A stretch of DNA of 64,000 nucleotides from Chitinophaga niabensis (GTDB lineage: Bacteria > Bacteroidota > Bacteroidia > Chitinophagales > Chitinophagaceae), in the NCBI GenBank assembly GCA_017849435.1, contig JAFIGY010000009.1, positions 1 through 64,000 of the forward strand, written 5' to 3'. The position numbers and the translations under genes were made by a program. Shown one piece after another: positions 52,270-61,589 of the stretch. The stretch's first letter is position 1; every line of letters begins with the position of its first letter. The notes beneath the pieces were generated by a model that did not search any database, was not told where the DNA came from, and saw nothing but the letters and a program-made list of their open reading frames with translations.

Positions 52270-53568
52270 TTAATTGTGTTTTCTGAAGACTGGCTGAACA
52301 ATGTGACCGTTTATGTAGGACTCCACTCCATTTTCCAATGCTAATTTAAATGTTTTTAGCGCTTTGGAGGCAGCATTTAATGTTAATTGCAGTTCATCTT
52401 TCTTATGGGCGAAGGAGATAGCAACATATGGCATTATCACGCCTTGTTTGATCATTTCCTGCAGAAAAACCGTTCGAAGAGGAAGGGAGTGATTCCCTTC
52501 ATGGTCTTTCGTGGCAAAAACCGGAGAACAAGGGTAGCCGGACAGGGAGAAATGGTTTTGGATGCCGAGATCTGTTGCGATCTCATTCATGCCATCGATC
52601 AGTTTTTGACCATAATCCCAGATATGCGTTATCACCTGATCCCGCTGTATAATTTCTATAGTTTTAATAAATGCTCCTAATGCACTCATTTCCGCGCCAT
52701 GCGTTGTGGAGGTAAGGAACACCCGCTCAGCGCCTTTGGTAAGGATGCTTCCAAGTTCCATGATCTCACGTTTGCCAACGAGTGCAGCAACGGCCATGCC
52801 ATTGGCCATTGCTTTTCCGAAGGTGGCGAGATCAGGAGTTATACCGTAGTATTTTTGAGCACCCTGCAAATGCCAGCGAAAGCCGGTGATCATTTCATCC
52901 AGGATAAAAACTGTGCCGTTCTCGCGGCACGTTTTCTGAACGTTCTGGAGAAAATCATCTGAGGGTGGGGCAGAGGTTGCAGCCTCCAGCATTACCGCAG
53001 CTATTTCCCCTGGATACTCATCGAATAACCGTTGCAGGGATGAATGATCGTTATAATGGAACTTGAGTGTAAGCTGACGTATCTCTTCCGGTACTCCTTT
53101 GTTCATGACAGTGGAGCCAATAAACCAATCATCAAATGAGAAGAATGGGTGCTCATGCGGTACAGCAATGTATTTCCTGCCGGTATACGCCCTTGCGAGC
53201 TTTACGGCAGCCGTGGTCACTGTTGATCCATGTTTGGCAAATTTCACCATTTCGGCCGACGGCACTATTTCGGATAGCAGCTCTGCTGCTTTTAATTCCG
53301 TCATTGAGGCTCTGGTTAAATTGTTCCCTTTTAATAATTCCTGATGGGCAGCATCCGCTATTTCCTTATTTCCATACCCGATATTTACTGAACGGAGCCC
53401 CATCCCATAGTCAAGATATTTTGAATTATCTGGGGAGAAGACGTAGGCTCCTTCGCCACGTTCGAGTATAGAAGGCGTGTTTGACGGAAATTGATCGTCC
53501 CCGCGGGAGTAAGTATGTGCTCCTCCCGGGATAACTGCGTGTAATCTACGTTGATAATCAGCGTTCAT
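52270..53568 (-). CDS. Class III aminotransferase (glutamate-1-semialdehyde aminomutase-like)
   Basis: 432 residues from the ATG at 53568; an upstream TTG adds two codons. PLP lysine is in LATFGKAMANGMAVAALVG, with the cofactor Asp in FILDEMITGFRWH. The opening VIPGGAHTYSRGDDQFPSNT is that of sugar-locus GSAM relatives, not of the heme-pathway enzyme, and no heme genes are nearby. It overlaps neuA by 11 bases. It likely transaminates a keto sugar or small acid for the nonulosonate branch. Confidence 0.85.
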   Translation of the reverse strand: MNADYQRRLHAVIPGGAHTYSRGDDQFPSNTPSILERGEGAYVFSPDNSKYLDYGMGLRSVNIGYGNKEIADAAHQELLKGNNLTRASMTELKAAELLSEIVPSAEMVKFAKHGSTVTTAAVKLARAYTGRKYIAVPHEHPFFSFDDWFIGSTVMNKGVPEEIRQLTLKFHYNDHSSLQRLFDEYPGEIAAVMLEAATSAPPSDDFLQNVQKTCRENGTVFILDEMITGFRWHLQGAQKYYGITPDLATFGKAMANGMAVAALVGKREIMELGSILTKGAERVFLTSTTHGAEMSALGAFIKTIEIIQRDQVITHIWDYGQKLIDGMNEIATDLGIQNHFSLSGYPCSPVFATKDHEGNHSLPLRTVFLQEMIKQGVIMPYVAISFAHKKDELQLTLNAASKALKTFKLALENGVESYINGHIVQPVFRKHN

Positions 53569-54295
53569 TTCCAATGATTTTTTCGATTTGTATTATTTTT
53601 TTTTCCAGATAATATTCCGCGAGGATCCAGTCTGATATTTCATCTATCTCAAGCCCCTGGCTTGGTTCCAGCAGATAACCCCTTGTTTTTTCAGAATAGA
53701 AACTTTTGTTTAAAAGGAAACGGTCCCACCGTACAATATAGAACCCTCCCGAAGGAGTGATCTGACGGGGGAAATGCTGCCTTCCGACTAACGCCATTTC
53801 CCGGATATTCCTGCTAATATCAGAGAGATAAGGCCCATCATCCTGCATAAGTGAGCGATGTGGCATAACTTCTTTTACTGCAATGATCCCATCATCTTCC
53901 GGATGCATTTCAAGTGTTTCAACTGCCTGCAAAAGATTGGAAGCGTGTACAAAAGGCGAGGTAGGTTCCAATAGCCCGATGTACTTGAATTTCAATCCCT
54001 GATTTTCAGCAATTTCCATGGCATGCAATGCAACATCCACAGAAGAAGCATTGTCTCCAGCCAAATGGGCCGGTCTGATGAACGGAACTTCCGCGCCATA
54101 TTCTTTCGCAATAAGGGCGTATTGCTGACTGTCGGTAGAACACCATATCTTTCCGCAAACACTTGCATGTTGAGCGGCCTTGATCCTGTAAGCAAGCAGT
54201 GGATAGCTACCCAGCTTCCGGATGTTCTTGTTTGGAATTCCTTTGGAGCCGGCACGCGCGGCTACCAGCCATAGTATGTCATCCATAGTTGTCAT
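53558..54295 (-). CDS. neuA: CMP-nonulosonate cytidylyltransferase (NeuA/LegF-like)
   Basis: 245 residues. Activates a nonulosonic acid with CTP. The nucleotide loop is LVAARAGSKGIPNKNIRKLG, followed by STDSQQYALIA, RPAHLAGDN and LEPTSPF, all typical. The C-terminal LEIDEISDWILAEYYL is the usual metal-binding end. ATG at 54295 or 54286. The acid may be neuraminic or legionaminic; the neighbouring LegC, PtmE- and PtmA-like genes favour legionaminic. Confidence 0.92.
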   Translation of the reverse strand: MTTMDDILWLVAARAGSKGIPNKNIRKLGSYPLLAYRIKAAQHASVCGKIWCSTDSQQYALIAKEYGAEVPFIRPAHLAGDNASSVDVALHAMEIAENQGLKFKYIGLLEPTSPFVHASNLLQAVETLEMHPEDDGIIAVKEVMPHRSLMQDDGPYLSDISRNIREMALVGRQHFPRQITPSGGFYIVRWDRFLLNKSFYSEKTRGYLLEPSQGLEIDEISDWILAEYYLEKKIIQIEKIIGNER

Positions 54296-54338
54296 AATGA
54301 AGTAATAATAGTTGTTGTAACGAAATAATAAAGAAGAA

Positions 54339-55385
54339 TCAAAAAATTATGTGCTTAATGTCTTCTTGCGCTTTATAATAGTCCTGGGTTTTACCAATAT
54401 CAAGCCAATACCCGAGGATCGGATAGGAAACGATCTTCTGCCCGTTCCCGATCAGTTTGTCCATCAGGTCAGTTATATCAAAAGCCCCTTCCACGGGGAT
54501 CAATTTTAACAGCTTTTTCTTTATCAGGTAAATCCCTGCGTTCGAATAGAAAGTATACCGGGGTTTTTCTTTAAGGGAAGTGACCCTGTTGTCATTTTCG
54601 ACTTCCATAATGGCATAGGGTACATCAACCGTATATACTGTAGCTGCAACGGCCATGTCAGCGCCGGAGGCAATGAAGGTTGTATAAAAGTCCTTGAAGT
54701 CGATATTCGTCAGAAGATCAGAGTTCATGATCAGGATATCTTCCTTATCAAACTGCCCGATCAGTTTGGCTGATCCGATGGTACCCATTGGTTGGTCTTC
54801 CTTTACATAACTAATGTTGACCTGTCTGGAATTTCCATTGCCAAAGTACTCCTCCAGCATATGCCCGAGGTAATTAATGCTAATGTAGATATGCTCCACG
54901 CCAAATTTAACAAGCCTTTCAATATTATGTTCGATGATCGGCTTGTCACCAACTTTTAGCAGCGGCTTGGGGCAGTTCGCTGTGAGCGGCATAAGCCGTT
55001 TGCCCCTGCCACCAGCCATCAGGATAACATCTACCGGTAGAAGGGAGGCTTTGAGCCGCAGATTAAGTATGTCTATGACCCGATATTCTTCGTCAATGAT
55101 CGGGATTATCTTCAGGTTGCGGTTTTTATACGATTCCAGGTCCTCCAGGGTGTATTCTCCCTTTCGTATGAAAACCGGACTGGGCTCAATAAAACTCAAC
55201 AGGGACTCACTAAACCCCAACCCTTTAATGAATCCACGGCGCAGGTCACCATCTGTCAGTGAACCTATCAGCTTGTCGTCCTGGTCAACAACAAATAATA
55301 TGGCGTCCGCCGCAAGCGTGTTTAATTTGAGCAGCGCATCTTTAGCGCTTTCCTTTTCAAGGATTAGGTGTTTACGAAATTCCAT
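54339..55385 (-). CDS. CBS-domain sugar nucleotidyltransferase (PtmE-like)
   Basis: 348 residues. Two CBS repeats (~1-120; DAILFVVDQDDKLIGSLTDG) precede a nucleotidyltransferase domain starting at VILMAGGRGKRLMPLTANCP with KPLLKVGDKPIIEH. This CBS-NTP fusion is the PtmE arrangement; PtmE makes GDP-glucosamine from glucosamine-1-phosphate in Campylobacter. CBS domains may sense nucleotides to control flux. It begins after a 324-base gap that follows neuC. Confidence 0.88.
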   Translation of the reverse strand: MEFRKHLILEKESAKDALLKLNTLAADAILFVVDQDDKLIGSLTDGDLRRGFIKGLGFSESLLSFIEPSPVFIRKGEYTLEDLESYKNRNLKIIPIIDEEYRVIDILNLRLKASLLPVDVILMAGGRGKRLMPLTANCPKPLLKVGDKPIIEHNIERLVKFGVEHIYISINYLGHMLEEYFGNGNSRQVNISYVKEDQPMGTIGSAKLIGQFDKEDILIMNSDLLTNIDFKDFYTTFIASGADMAVAATVYTVDVPYAIMEVENDNRVTSLKEKPRYTFYSNAGIYLIKKKLLKLIPVEGAFDITDLMDKLIGNGQKIVSYPILGYWLDIGKTQDYYKAQEDIKHIIF

Positions 55386-55709
55386 TTAATCTATATCTAG
55401 AGATTTAACTATTTGACAAGCTTCTATATAGCGAACTCCTGCCGTTGTTCCGCAAAATGAGCCAATACCCTGATACTTCTTTTATGTTCTCATAAATATG
55501 ATCCTGCCTGCGGAAGAGCCTTAAATTTATTTTTGATTATGCGGATCTTAAGTTTTTCAGGATATTTCTTCGGCTCCTAATGCCCAACTTCCCCCTTTCA
55601 ATATTTCCGGCACGCTCTCCTATTTACCGCTCTTCCTCTAAACATTACCGTCATTTTTGTTCTAAGTAACCGCTGGAAAGAGGGTGATTAAAAATGCCCT
55701 TATATATGA
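55386..55709. other. Non-coding gap inside the polysaccharide locus
   Basis: 324 bases between neuC and the PtmE-like gene. No conserved ORF, strong terminator or consensus promoter was recognised on either strand. It may hold an internal promoter for the downstream half or be the scar of a lost gene. Confidence 0.4.
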
Positions 55710-56870
55710 TCAAAGGTCATGAAATCGCTTCTTTAATACTTCATCAGAAACCCCCTGTTTCAGTACGGTGATAATTTCCTCTGAAGCGTTCTTCGTTCCA
55801 TACGGATTCTCAATATGCCGTAATTTTTCGACAAATTCAGGGCTAAATGCTGTATTCAATGCCGATTTTATACCTGCATAATCCGAGAGGCAGTCTATAA
55901 CACTTTCAGCCTTAATGCGTCCTTTTTGACGGTCGCCGATATTTATTGTCGCTTTTTTGAAAGAAGGAACTTCGATTATTCCACTGGAGGAGTTTCCAAC
56001 AACGGCATCCACATGTTGCAGTGCTGACAAATACCTCAATTGCCCCAGTGATGGAAACGCCACGCAGGAATCCTGATTCCGCCGAACGAATTCATCGATC
56101 ATCTGATTGACGATCCGGCCGTCTGTGTCTGCATTTGCTTTTGTGAATATTACCTTCACATCTTCCAACTCTTCCAAAACGGATAGAAGTTCACCGAACT
56201 GCTCGGCGGCGGATGCTGATTCCAATGTTACAGGATGGAAGGTGACCAACAGGTTTTTTTCCCCTAACGGAAATGAAATACTGGCTTCAAATTCTTTTCG
56301 GTTCATTAGTTTGAGCCGGTTGATATTTTCAATACCGAGGGCCCCCACATTGTAAACCGTTTCAGGTTGTTCTCCCAATTGTATAACTCTTCGCCTGTAT
56401 GTTTCTGTTGAAGTAAAGTGTAAGTGAGACATTTTAGTGACCGAGTGTCTGATTGCTTCATCAATGACACCTTCAGTAGTTTCACCGCCGTGGCAGTGCG
56501 CGATAGGGATGCGGCTCACCATCGCACTTGCTGCCGCTGCCAAAATTTCAAATCGATCCCCTAATAGTAGCACCATATCCGGCTTGAGTTCATTGAATGC
56601 TTCAGAGAAGCTGATCATTCCAAGCCCCACACTTTTGCTAATGCCAACAACAGTGTCTGATGAAAGCAGGATCTCCACTTTTTTGTCTATCCTGAAACCA
56701 TCTGCTTCAATACTTTTGTAGGTCAGCCCGAACTCTGGAGAAAGATGCATGCCGGTAACCAGCAACTGAAGTTCCATGTCCGGGTCTTCGTGCAGTCGTT
56801 TGATAGTCCAGTAAAGCAGGCCGTACTCAGCTCTTGTGCCCGTAACCACACATACCTTTTTCACATTCAT
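55710..56870 (-). CDS. neuC: UDP-GlcNAc 2-epimerase, hydrolysing (NeuC/LegG-like)
   Basis: 386 residues, GT-B-like epimerase fold. Typical motifs: VVTGTRAEYGLLYWTIKRLH, LLLGDRFEILAAA, HCHGGETTEGVIDEAIRHSV, and VVGNSSSGIIEVPSF with VNIGDRQKGR-like INIGDRQKGR. It releases the nucleotide and gives the 2-epimer (ManNAc, or its 2,4-diacetamido-6-deoxy analogue) used by NeuB. Its start overlaps the neuB stop by 4 bases (ATGA). Confidence 0.93.
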   Translation of the reverse strand: MNVKKVCVVTGTRAEYGLLYWTIKRLHEDPDMELQLLVTGMHLSPEFGLTYKSIEADGFRIDKKVEILLSSDTVVGISKSVGLGMISFSEAFNELKPDMVLLLGDRFEILAAAASAMVSRIPIAHCHGGETTEGVIDEAIRHSVTKMSHLHFTSTETYRRRVIQLGEQPETVYNVGALGIENINRLKLMNRKEFEASISFPLGEKNLLVTFHPVTLESASAAEQFGELLSVLEELEDVKVIFTKANADTDGRIVNQMIDEFVRRNQDSCVAFPSLGQLRYLSALQHVDAVVGNSSSGIIEVPSFKKATINIGDRQKGRIKAESVIDCLSDYAGIKSALNTAFSPEFVEKLRHIENPYGTKNASEEIITVLKQGVSDEVLKKRFHDL

Positions 56871-57871
56871 AGAGATATGATTTCATCTTCCATAAAATCG
56901 CGGCCGGCAATGCGGCCTATTACATTATCCCATTCCATGGGGCTGATCCCTGTGGCAGGTCTTTTGACAGTAAGGTTTTCGTCGCTGAATATTTCTCCCT
57001 TTTGTACAGGTCTCCTCGCGACAATACTTTTTCTTACTATACTGAGGTTCTTCGCTTCCGAGGGTGACATGCCTTTATTTTCATGACCGAGTGCCAATGA
57101 TATATTTCTTATGGCTTGTGTCATGGCAATGAGTTCAGATGGTTCCAATGAAGCTTTGTGGTCAGGCCCTTCCATATTTTTGTCCAGCGTAAAGTGCTTT
57201 TCAATAAGAACAGCACCTAATGCCACGGCCGCAACTGGCACCTCAATCCCCAAAGTATGATCAGAATAACCGACTTTAACGCCCAGCTCTTTTCCAATTT
57301 TGTTCATGGCTAGCAGGTTCACATCCTGCATAGGGGTTGGATATTCCGTATTACAGTGAAGAATTGTAATATTTTCCCGTGTGGCTCCGGCCTCTAACAG
57401 AATGTTTAACGCCTGCCGTATCTCTTCCAGGGTAGACATGCCGGTTGACATTACCAGTTCCGGGAAAGCTTTTGCCATCTTCCGGAGGTAAGGTAGGTTG
57501 GTAATTTCCCCCGACGGCATTTTTCCCAGGCGGACGCCCAGGCCGGCAACCAGGTCAATGCTTTCCAGGTCGAACGGGGTGGACAGGAACCGGATGCCCT
57601 TTAACGTGCAATACTCGATCAGTTCAATATGGTTTTTTTCGCTTAGCTCAAGTTTCCTTAACATTTCCAACTGCCCCCCACCGGCTCCCATGGATTCTTG
57701 CTGATAAGCAGCCTTGGCGGCGAACTTGCTGGCGAGATTCTCTGCTTTGAAAGTCTGGAATTTTACATAGTCTGCACCGGCAGTAACGGCCACATCAACA
57801 AGTTTTTTGGCATTTTCAATATTTCCATTGTGATTGACACCTGCCTCCGCAATAATAATCACCTTATTCAT
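56867..57871 (-). CDS. neuB: Nonulosonic acid synthase (NeuB/LegI-like)
   Basis: 334 residues. Condenses the hexosamine with phosphoenolpyruvate. IIAEAGVNHNGNIENAKKLV is the family start. Further motifs are KFQTFKAENLASK, RFLSTPFD, KMPSGEITNLPYLR, HCNTEYPTP and EKHFTLDKNMEGPDHKASLE, covering the PEP and metal sites. A C-terminal SAF/antifreeze-like domain starts near 275 (SIVARRPVQKGEIFSDENLT). All catalytic parts look intact. It is coupled to neuC by a 4-base overlap. Confidence 0.95.
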   Translation of the reverse strand: MNKVIIIAEAGVNHNGNIENAKKLVDVAVTAGADYVKFQTFKAENLASKFAAKAAYQQESMGAGGGQLEMLRKLELSEKNHIELIEYCTLKGIRFLSTPFDLESIDLVAGLGVRLGKMPSGEITNLPYLRKMAKAFPELVMSTGMSTLEEIRQALNILLEAGATRENITILHCNTEYPTPMQDVNLLAMNKIGKELGVKVGYSDHTLGIEVPVAAVALGAVLIEKHFTLDKNMEGPDHKASLEPSELIAMTQAIRNISLALGHENKGMSPSEAKNLSIVRKSIVARRPVQKGEIFSDENLTVKRPATGISPMEWDNVIGRIAGRDFMEDEIISL

Positions 57872-57959
57872 ATGATATAATTTAATGCTGTAGCGAGATT
57901 TCCTGGTATATAAACCGGGAAGCCTTTCCAGCTAATTTGAATTTTTATCTGCACGTACA

Positions 57960-59168
57960 TTATTTAAACCTGACGCTGCTGGGCAAATTTACCACGCGTG
58001 CCTCCAGCCATATTGCGTTTGAAAGCGGGCTGGTTTGGCAGTTTTCATACATCGGGAGCCGATTCATGAGCTGCCAGATGGGTCTGGTCATTACCTGGTG
58101 CTCATTAGAATAAGTAAGGAACGACGTTTTTCTGACTTCATCGGGAAAGATGATGGTGTTTAGCCAGAAATTTGCGACGGCATCTTTTATTTCCCATACG
58201 AACGATACATCGGTCGATTCAAACAGTCCTTTATAGAGGACTGCCAGCTCCCGTTTGTTTTCAATAAAACCCGACAGCTGCTCCAATTGTGCGCAGGCTA
58301 GCGCTGCATTAAGATTTGGAAGCCGGTAGTTATAGCCAACTGCATCGTGAACGAACTCCCATTGATGAGGTATTTTGGCTGTGGTAGACAGATGCTTAGC
58401 CAATTTCGCAATTTTCTCATCGTTCGTGATAATCGCTCCGCCGCTTCCGCTGGTAACTGTCTTGTTCCCATTAAAGCTGAACGTTCCCATTAATCCGAAG
58501 GTACCTGTATGTTTGTTCTTGTAGTAGCTCCCCAGTGACTCAGCAGCATCTTCCACCAATTGAATATTGTATTGTGAACAAATGTCAGCAATTTCATCAA
58601 TGCGTAAAGGAAAACCGAAAGTATGCATAGGCAGGCATGCTGCAATATGTCGGTTAGTTTGCTTATTCATGCAGCGGCCATCTGCACCCATATATGTATG
58701 TTCTTGCAGGAAAGCGCGCAGTGCAGTGGGGGATAGCCCCATCGTATCTTTATCTACATCAATGAAAACAGGAATACCACCGGCATGGCTAATGGCATTG
58801 GCTGTTGCAACAAAAGTAAGTGGCTGTGTTAACACTTCGCAATTCCTTTGAACACCCGCGACCAGTAGTGCAAGATGCAATGCTGTGGTGCCATTTACTG
58901 TCGCGATGGCATATTTGGCGCCGGTTATGGAAGCCATCATTTCCTCAAACCGGGTTACATACTTACCAATCGAAGAAACGAAGGTGGAATCGATGGTTTC
59001 CGTAAGGTATTTTTTCTCATTCCCCCCAAAATAAGGTTCGTGCAAAAAAATATTGCCTGTCTCTGTTTTAAAGGTTTCCCTTATGAACCGGACAATTGCT
59101 TCAGGTTGTATTGGCTTCTCTGCCATTGTCGCTTTTTTATTTACGCTGTGAGGAACGCTTGCTTCCAT
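57960..59168 (-). CDS. legC: LegC family sugar aminotransferase
   Basis: 402 residues from the ATG at 59168; the ATG at 59126 (MAEKPIQPEAIVRFIRETFK) may be the true start and matches the family better. DegT/DnrJ fold: GNIFLHEPYFGGNEKKYL, SSIGKYVTRFEE, VEDAAESLGSYY, and the PLP lysine in FSFNGNKTVTSGSGG. It aminates UDP-4-keto-6-deoxy-HexNAc at C4 on the way to legionaminic acid. No LegB dehydratase or LegH acetyltransferase is adjacent. Confidence 0.9.
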   Translation of the reverse strand: MEASVPHSVNKKATMAEKPIQPEAIVRFIRETFKTETGNIFLHEPYFGGNEKKYLTETIDSTFVSSIGKYVTRFEEMMASITGAKYAIATVNGTTALHLALLVAGVQRNCEVLTQPLTFVATANAISHAGGIPVFIDVDKDTMGLSPTALRAFLQEHTYMGADGRCMNKQTNRHIAACLPMHTFGFPLRIDEIADICSQYNIQLVEDAAESLGSYYKNKHTGTFGLMGTFSFNGNKTVTSGSGGAIITNDEKIAKLAKHLSTTAKIPHQWEFVHDAVGYNYRLPNLNAALACAQLEQLSGFIENKRELAVLYKGLFESTDVSFVWEIKDAVANFWLNTIIFPDEVRKTSFLTYSNEHQVMTRPIWQLMNRLPMYENCQTSPLSNAIWLEARVVNLPSSVRFK

Positions 59169-59197
59169 CTCTTAATTTATTAAACCGTGTTGAAATG

Positions 59198-60469
59198 TTA
59201 TAGCCTTGCATCCACCAGGGATCTGTCCAAAAAGGACTTCGTATCGAAAATGACTGCTTTCTGGCCGTATTTAAGCATCTTATAATCCAGGTGTTTGAAC
59301 TCTTCATGCGCCACTGCTAAAATGATGGTGTCGTACTTCTGGTTTAATTCCTCTTGTAATGCAACACCATATTCTTCCTCTACTTTTTCTTTTTGAGCGT
59401 GCGGATCATAAATATCAACTACCAGACCAAATTGAATAAGCTCCTTGTAAATATCGATCACGCGTGAGTTCCTGATATCCGGACAATTTTCCTTAAATGT
59501 TATCCCGAGAATAAGCGCCCTCGCTCCATCGATCTTATGTCCTTTTTTGATCATTAGTTTGATCACCTTGTTGGCAATGAACATACCCATGTTGTCATTT
59601 ACCCTTCGTCCGGACAAAATAACCTGTGGATGATAGCCTAATGATTCGGCTTTGTGCGCAAGGTAATATGGATCAACACCAATACAATGACCGCCTACCA
59701 ATCCGGGTTTGAACTTCAGGAAATTCCATTTTGTTGACGCAGCGTCCAGTACATCGTTCGTATCTATATTCATCCTGTCAAATATCAGGGAAAGCTCATT
59801 TACAAAACTGATGTTAAGGTCCCTCTGGGCATTCTCAATTGCTTTGGAAGCTTCTGCCACCTTTATTGATGATGCCTTGTGGGTGCCTGCAGTGATAATA
59901 CTTTTGTACAGGGAATCGATAGCATCGGCGATCTCCGGAGTGGATCCGGAAGTGACTTTCCTGATCTTTGTAAGCGTGTTTACCTTATCTCCAGGGTTGA
60001 TCCTTTCAGGAGAATATCCGCAATAGAAATCATGATTGAATTTGAGGCCGGATGTTTTTTCCAGCACTGGAACACAATCTTCTTCTGTGCAACCGGGGTA
60101 GACGGTAGATTCGTATATCACGATGTCGCCTTTCTTCAGAACAGTCCCGATCATGGCTGTTGCTTTCAGGAGAAGACCGAGATTAGGGGCTTTAAACTGG
60201 TCGATAGGCGTAGGTACCGTAATGATATAAATATTGCAGTCCTTCAAATCCTCAAGATGTGAGGAAAGGGAAAGATTCTTTGAGACAAGCACTTCATTCA
60301 AATCATCCACATCTGCTTCTTTCGTGTGATCTTCGCCTTTTCTCAGTTCTTCGATTCGATTTTTGTTGATGTCAAATCCCAGCACTTGATATTGTCTCCC
60401 AAATTCAATAGCCAGAGGTAAGCCAACATATCCAAGACCGATGATTGCAATTTTGTTTGGGGATGGCAT
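59198..60469 (-). CDS. UDP-HexNAc 6-dehydrogenase (WbpA/TviB-like)
   Basis: 423 residues. Oxidises C6 of UDP-GlcNAc (or its epimer) to the carboxylate in two steps. NAD site IAIIGLGYVGLPLAIEFGRQ; IITVPTPID; YESTVYPGCTEEDC; catalytic Cys in GLVGGHCIGVDPYYLAHKAE; C-terminal ILGITFKENCPDIRNSRVID. The sequence type is that of WbpA/TviB rather than UDP-glucose dehydrogenase. It would start the WbpA-B-E-D route finished by genes 15 kb downstream. Confidence 0.92.
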   Translation of the reverse strand: MPSPNKIAIIGLGYVGLPLAIEFGRQYQVLGFDINKNRIEELRKGEDHTKEADVDDLNEVLVSKNLSLSSHLEDLKDCNIYIITVPTPIDQFKAPNLGLLLKATAMIGTVLKKGDIVIYESTVYPGCTEEDCVPVLEKTSGLKFNHDFYCGYSPERINPGDKVNTLTKIRKVTSGSTPEIADAIDSLYKSIITAGTHKASSIKVAEASKAIENAQRDLNISFVNELSLIFDRMNIDTNDVLDAASTKWNFLKFKPGLVGGHCIGVDPYYLAHKAESLGYHPQVILSGRRVNDNMGMFIANKVIKLMIKKGHKIDGARALILGITFKENCPDIRNSRVIDIYKELIQFGLVVDIYDPHAQKEKVEEEYGVALQEELNQKYDTIILAVAHEEFKHLDYKMLKYGQKAVIFDTKSFLDRSLVDARL

Positions 60470-60488
60470 GCTGATTAATTTTTTAGTA

Positions 60489-61565
60489 TTAGGACATTAT
60501 GTTTTTATAACCTTTTCTAATGATCAATCCCCCCAGTGCGAGAATAGCGCCCAGAACTCCTCCTCCTATGATACCCATTGTTTTGCTTTTCTTTTCTTTC
60601 TTTAATGGCAGTATGGGAACGTCCACTATTTGAATAATAGGTGTTTCCTGTGCCATTGTCATTCTGCTCACTTCGAGGTTTTTTACCACCTCTGCATACA
60701 TGGTTTGCAGCACTATTTTATCCCTGGTGATCAGCTCTGTATTTACCCTGGCGACATTTTTCGCCGGATTAAGGTTCATATCCATCGAATTTGCTGCAGA
60801 GTATGTCTTCTTGTTTAACAGTGCTTCAATAGAATCTGCTTTTTCCTGCAGTTTGTCAACATTGGTTTTTGACCGCTTTGTTTTCGTTTGCACGTAAAAG
60901 TCTGTGGCTTCTTTTACCAGTGTTTCAGTAAAGGACTTGGAGAAATTTTCATTTTCAGAAGTGCATGAAACGGCAATGAAGCTTAGTTTTTTATCCGGCT
61001 TTGTGACATTTAGGTTCTTACCGAGAATATCCAGGTAGAGTGCATTCAATACGCTGTCCTGAAGGAGGGAGAAGGAGCTGCGTACCGCATTGGTCGGGAA
61101 GTTAATATCTTTCAGTATGGGCTCCTTGTCCCATTTTTTTCTCAGGGAGTTGATGTCGATGTAGAGATTGGCAAGGCTTGTCTCCTTTCCATTGATGACA
61201 ATAGAAGACAGTAGGGTTCTTTCCACCATGAGCCGTGATTTTAAGAACTCCATGATATTATCTCCGGAAAAGACGCCGCTACCAGAAGCGCCACCAATGT
61301 CAATTCCAAATTGGCTGGCCAACCCTGCGTACATGCCAAGTGAGCTGGGTTTGCTATCTTCGAGTACAAAAGTCAACTCGCCGACATACTTTGGTTTCTG
61401 GAGAAAAATGTAAGTGAAACCCGCCATTGCGCCGATTATGCAAAATAGCAGGATGATCTTCCATTTCCGCATCAGATAAACAATCCAATTCTGAATCTTT
61501 ATGATCAGGTCTTTCAGCGAAATTTCATCGCTATAACTCGATTGGACTGAATTTTTATCCTCCAT
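60489..61565 (-). CDS. Polysaccharide chain-length regulator, Wzz/PCP-like
   Basis: 358 residues. Two membrane helices at ~37-56 and near the C-terminus (~332-350) enclose a long, partly coiled-coil periplasmic region, the Wzz layout. The N-terminal segment ISLKDLIIKIQNWIVYLMRK and the FVLEDSKPSSLG-type stretch are typical. There is no C-terminal tyrosine-kinase domain. It sits between Wza and the sugar genes and sets polymer length with Wzy. Confidence 0.9.
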   Translation of the reverse strand: MEDKNSVQSSYSDEISLKDLIIKIQNWIVYLMRKWKIILLFCIIGAMAGFTYIFLQKPKYVGELTFVLEDSKPSSLGMYAGLASQFGIDIGGASGSGVFSGDNIMEFLKSRLMVERTLLSSIVINGKETSLANLYIDINSLRKKWDKEPILKDINFPTNAVRSSFSLLQDSVLNALYLDILGKNLNVTKPDKKLSFIAVSCTSENENFSKSFTETLVKEATDFYVQTKTKRSKTNVDKLQEKADSIEALLNKKTYSAANSMDMNLNPAKNVARVNTELITRDKIVLQTMYAEVVKNLEVSRMTMAQETPIIQIVDVPILPLKKEKKSKTMGIIGGGVLGAILALGGLIIRKGYKNIMS

Positions 61566-61589
61566 GAATATGAATTGTTTATTAAACTG

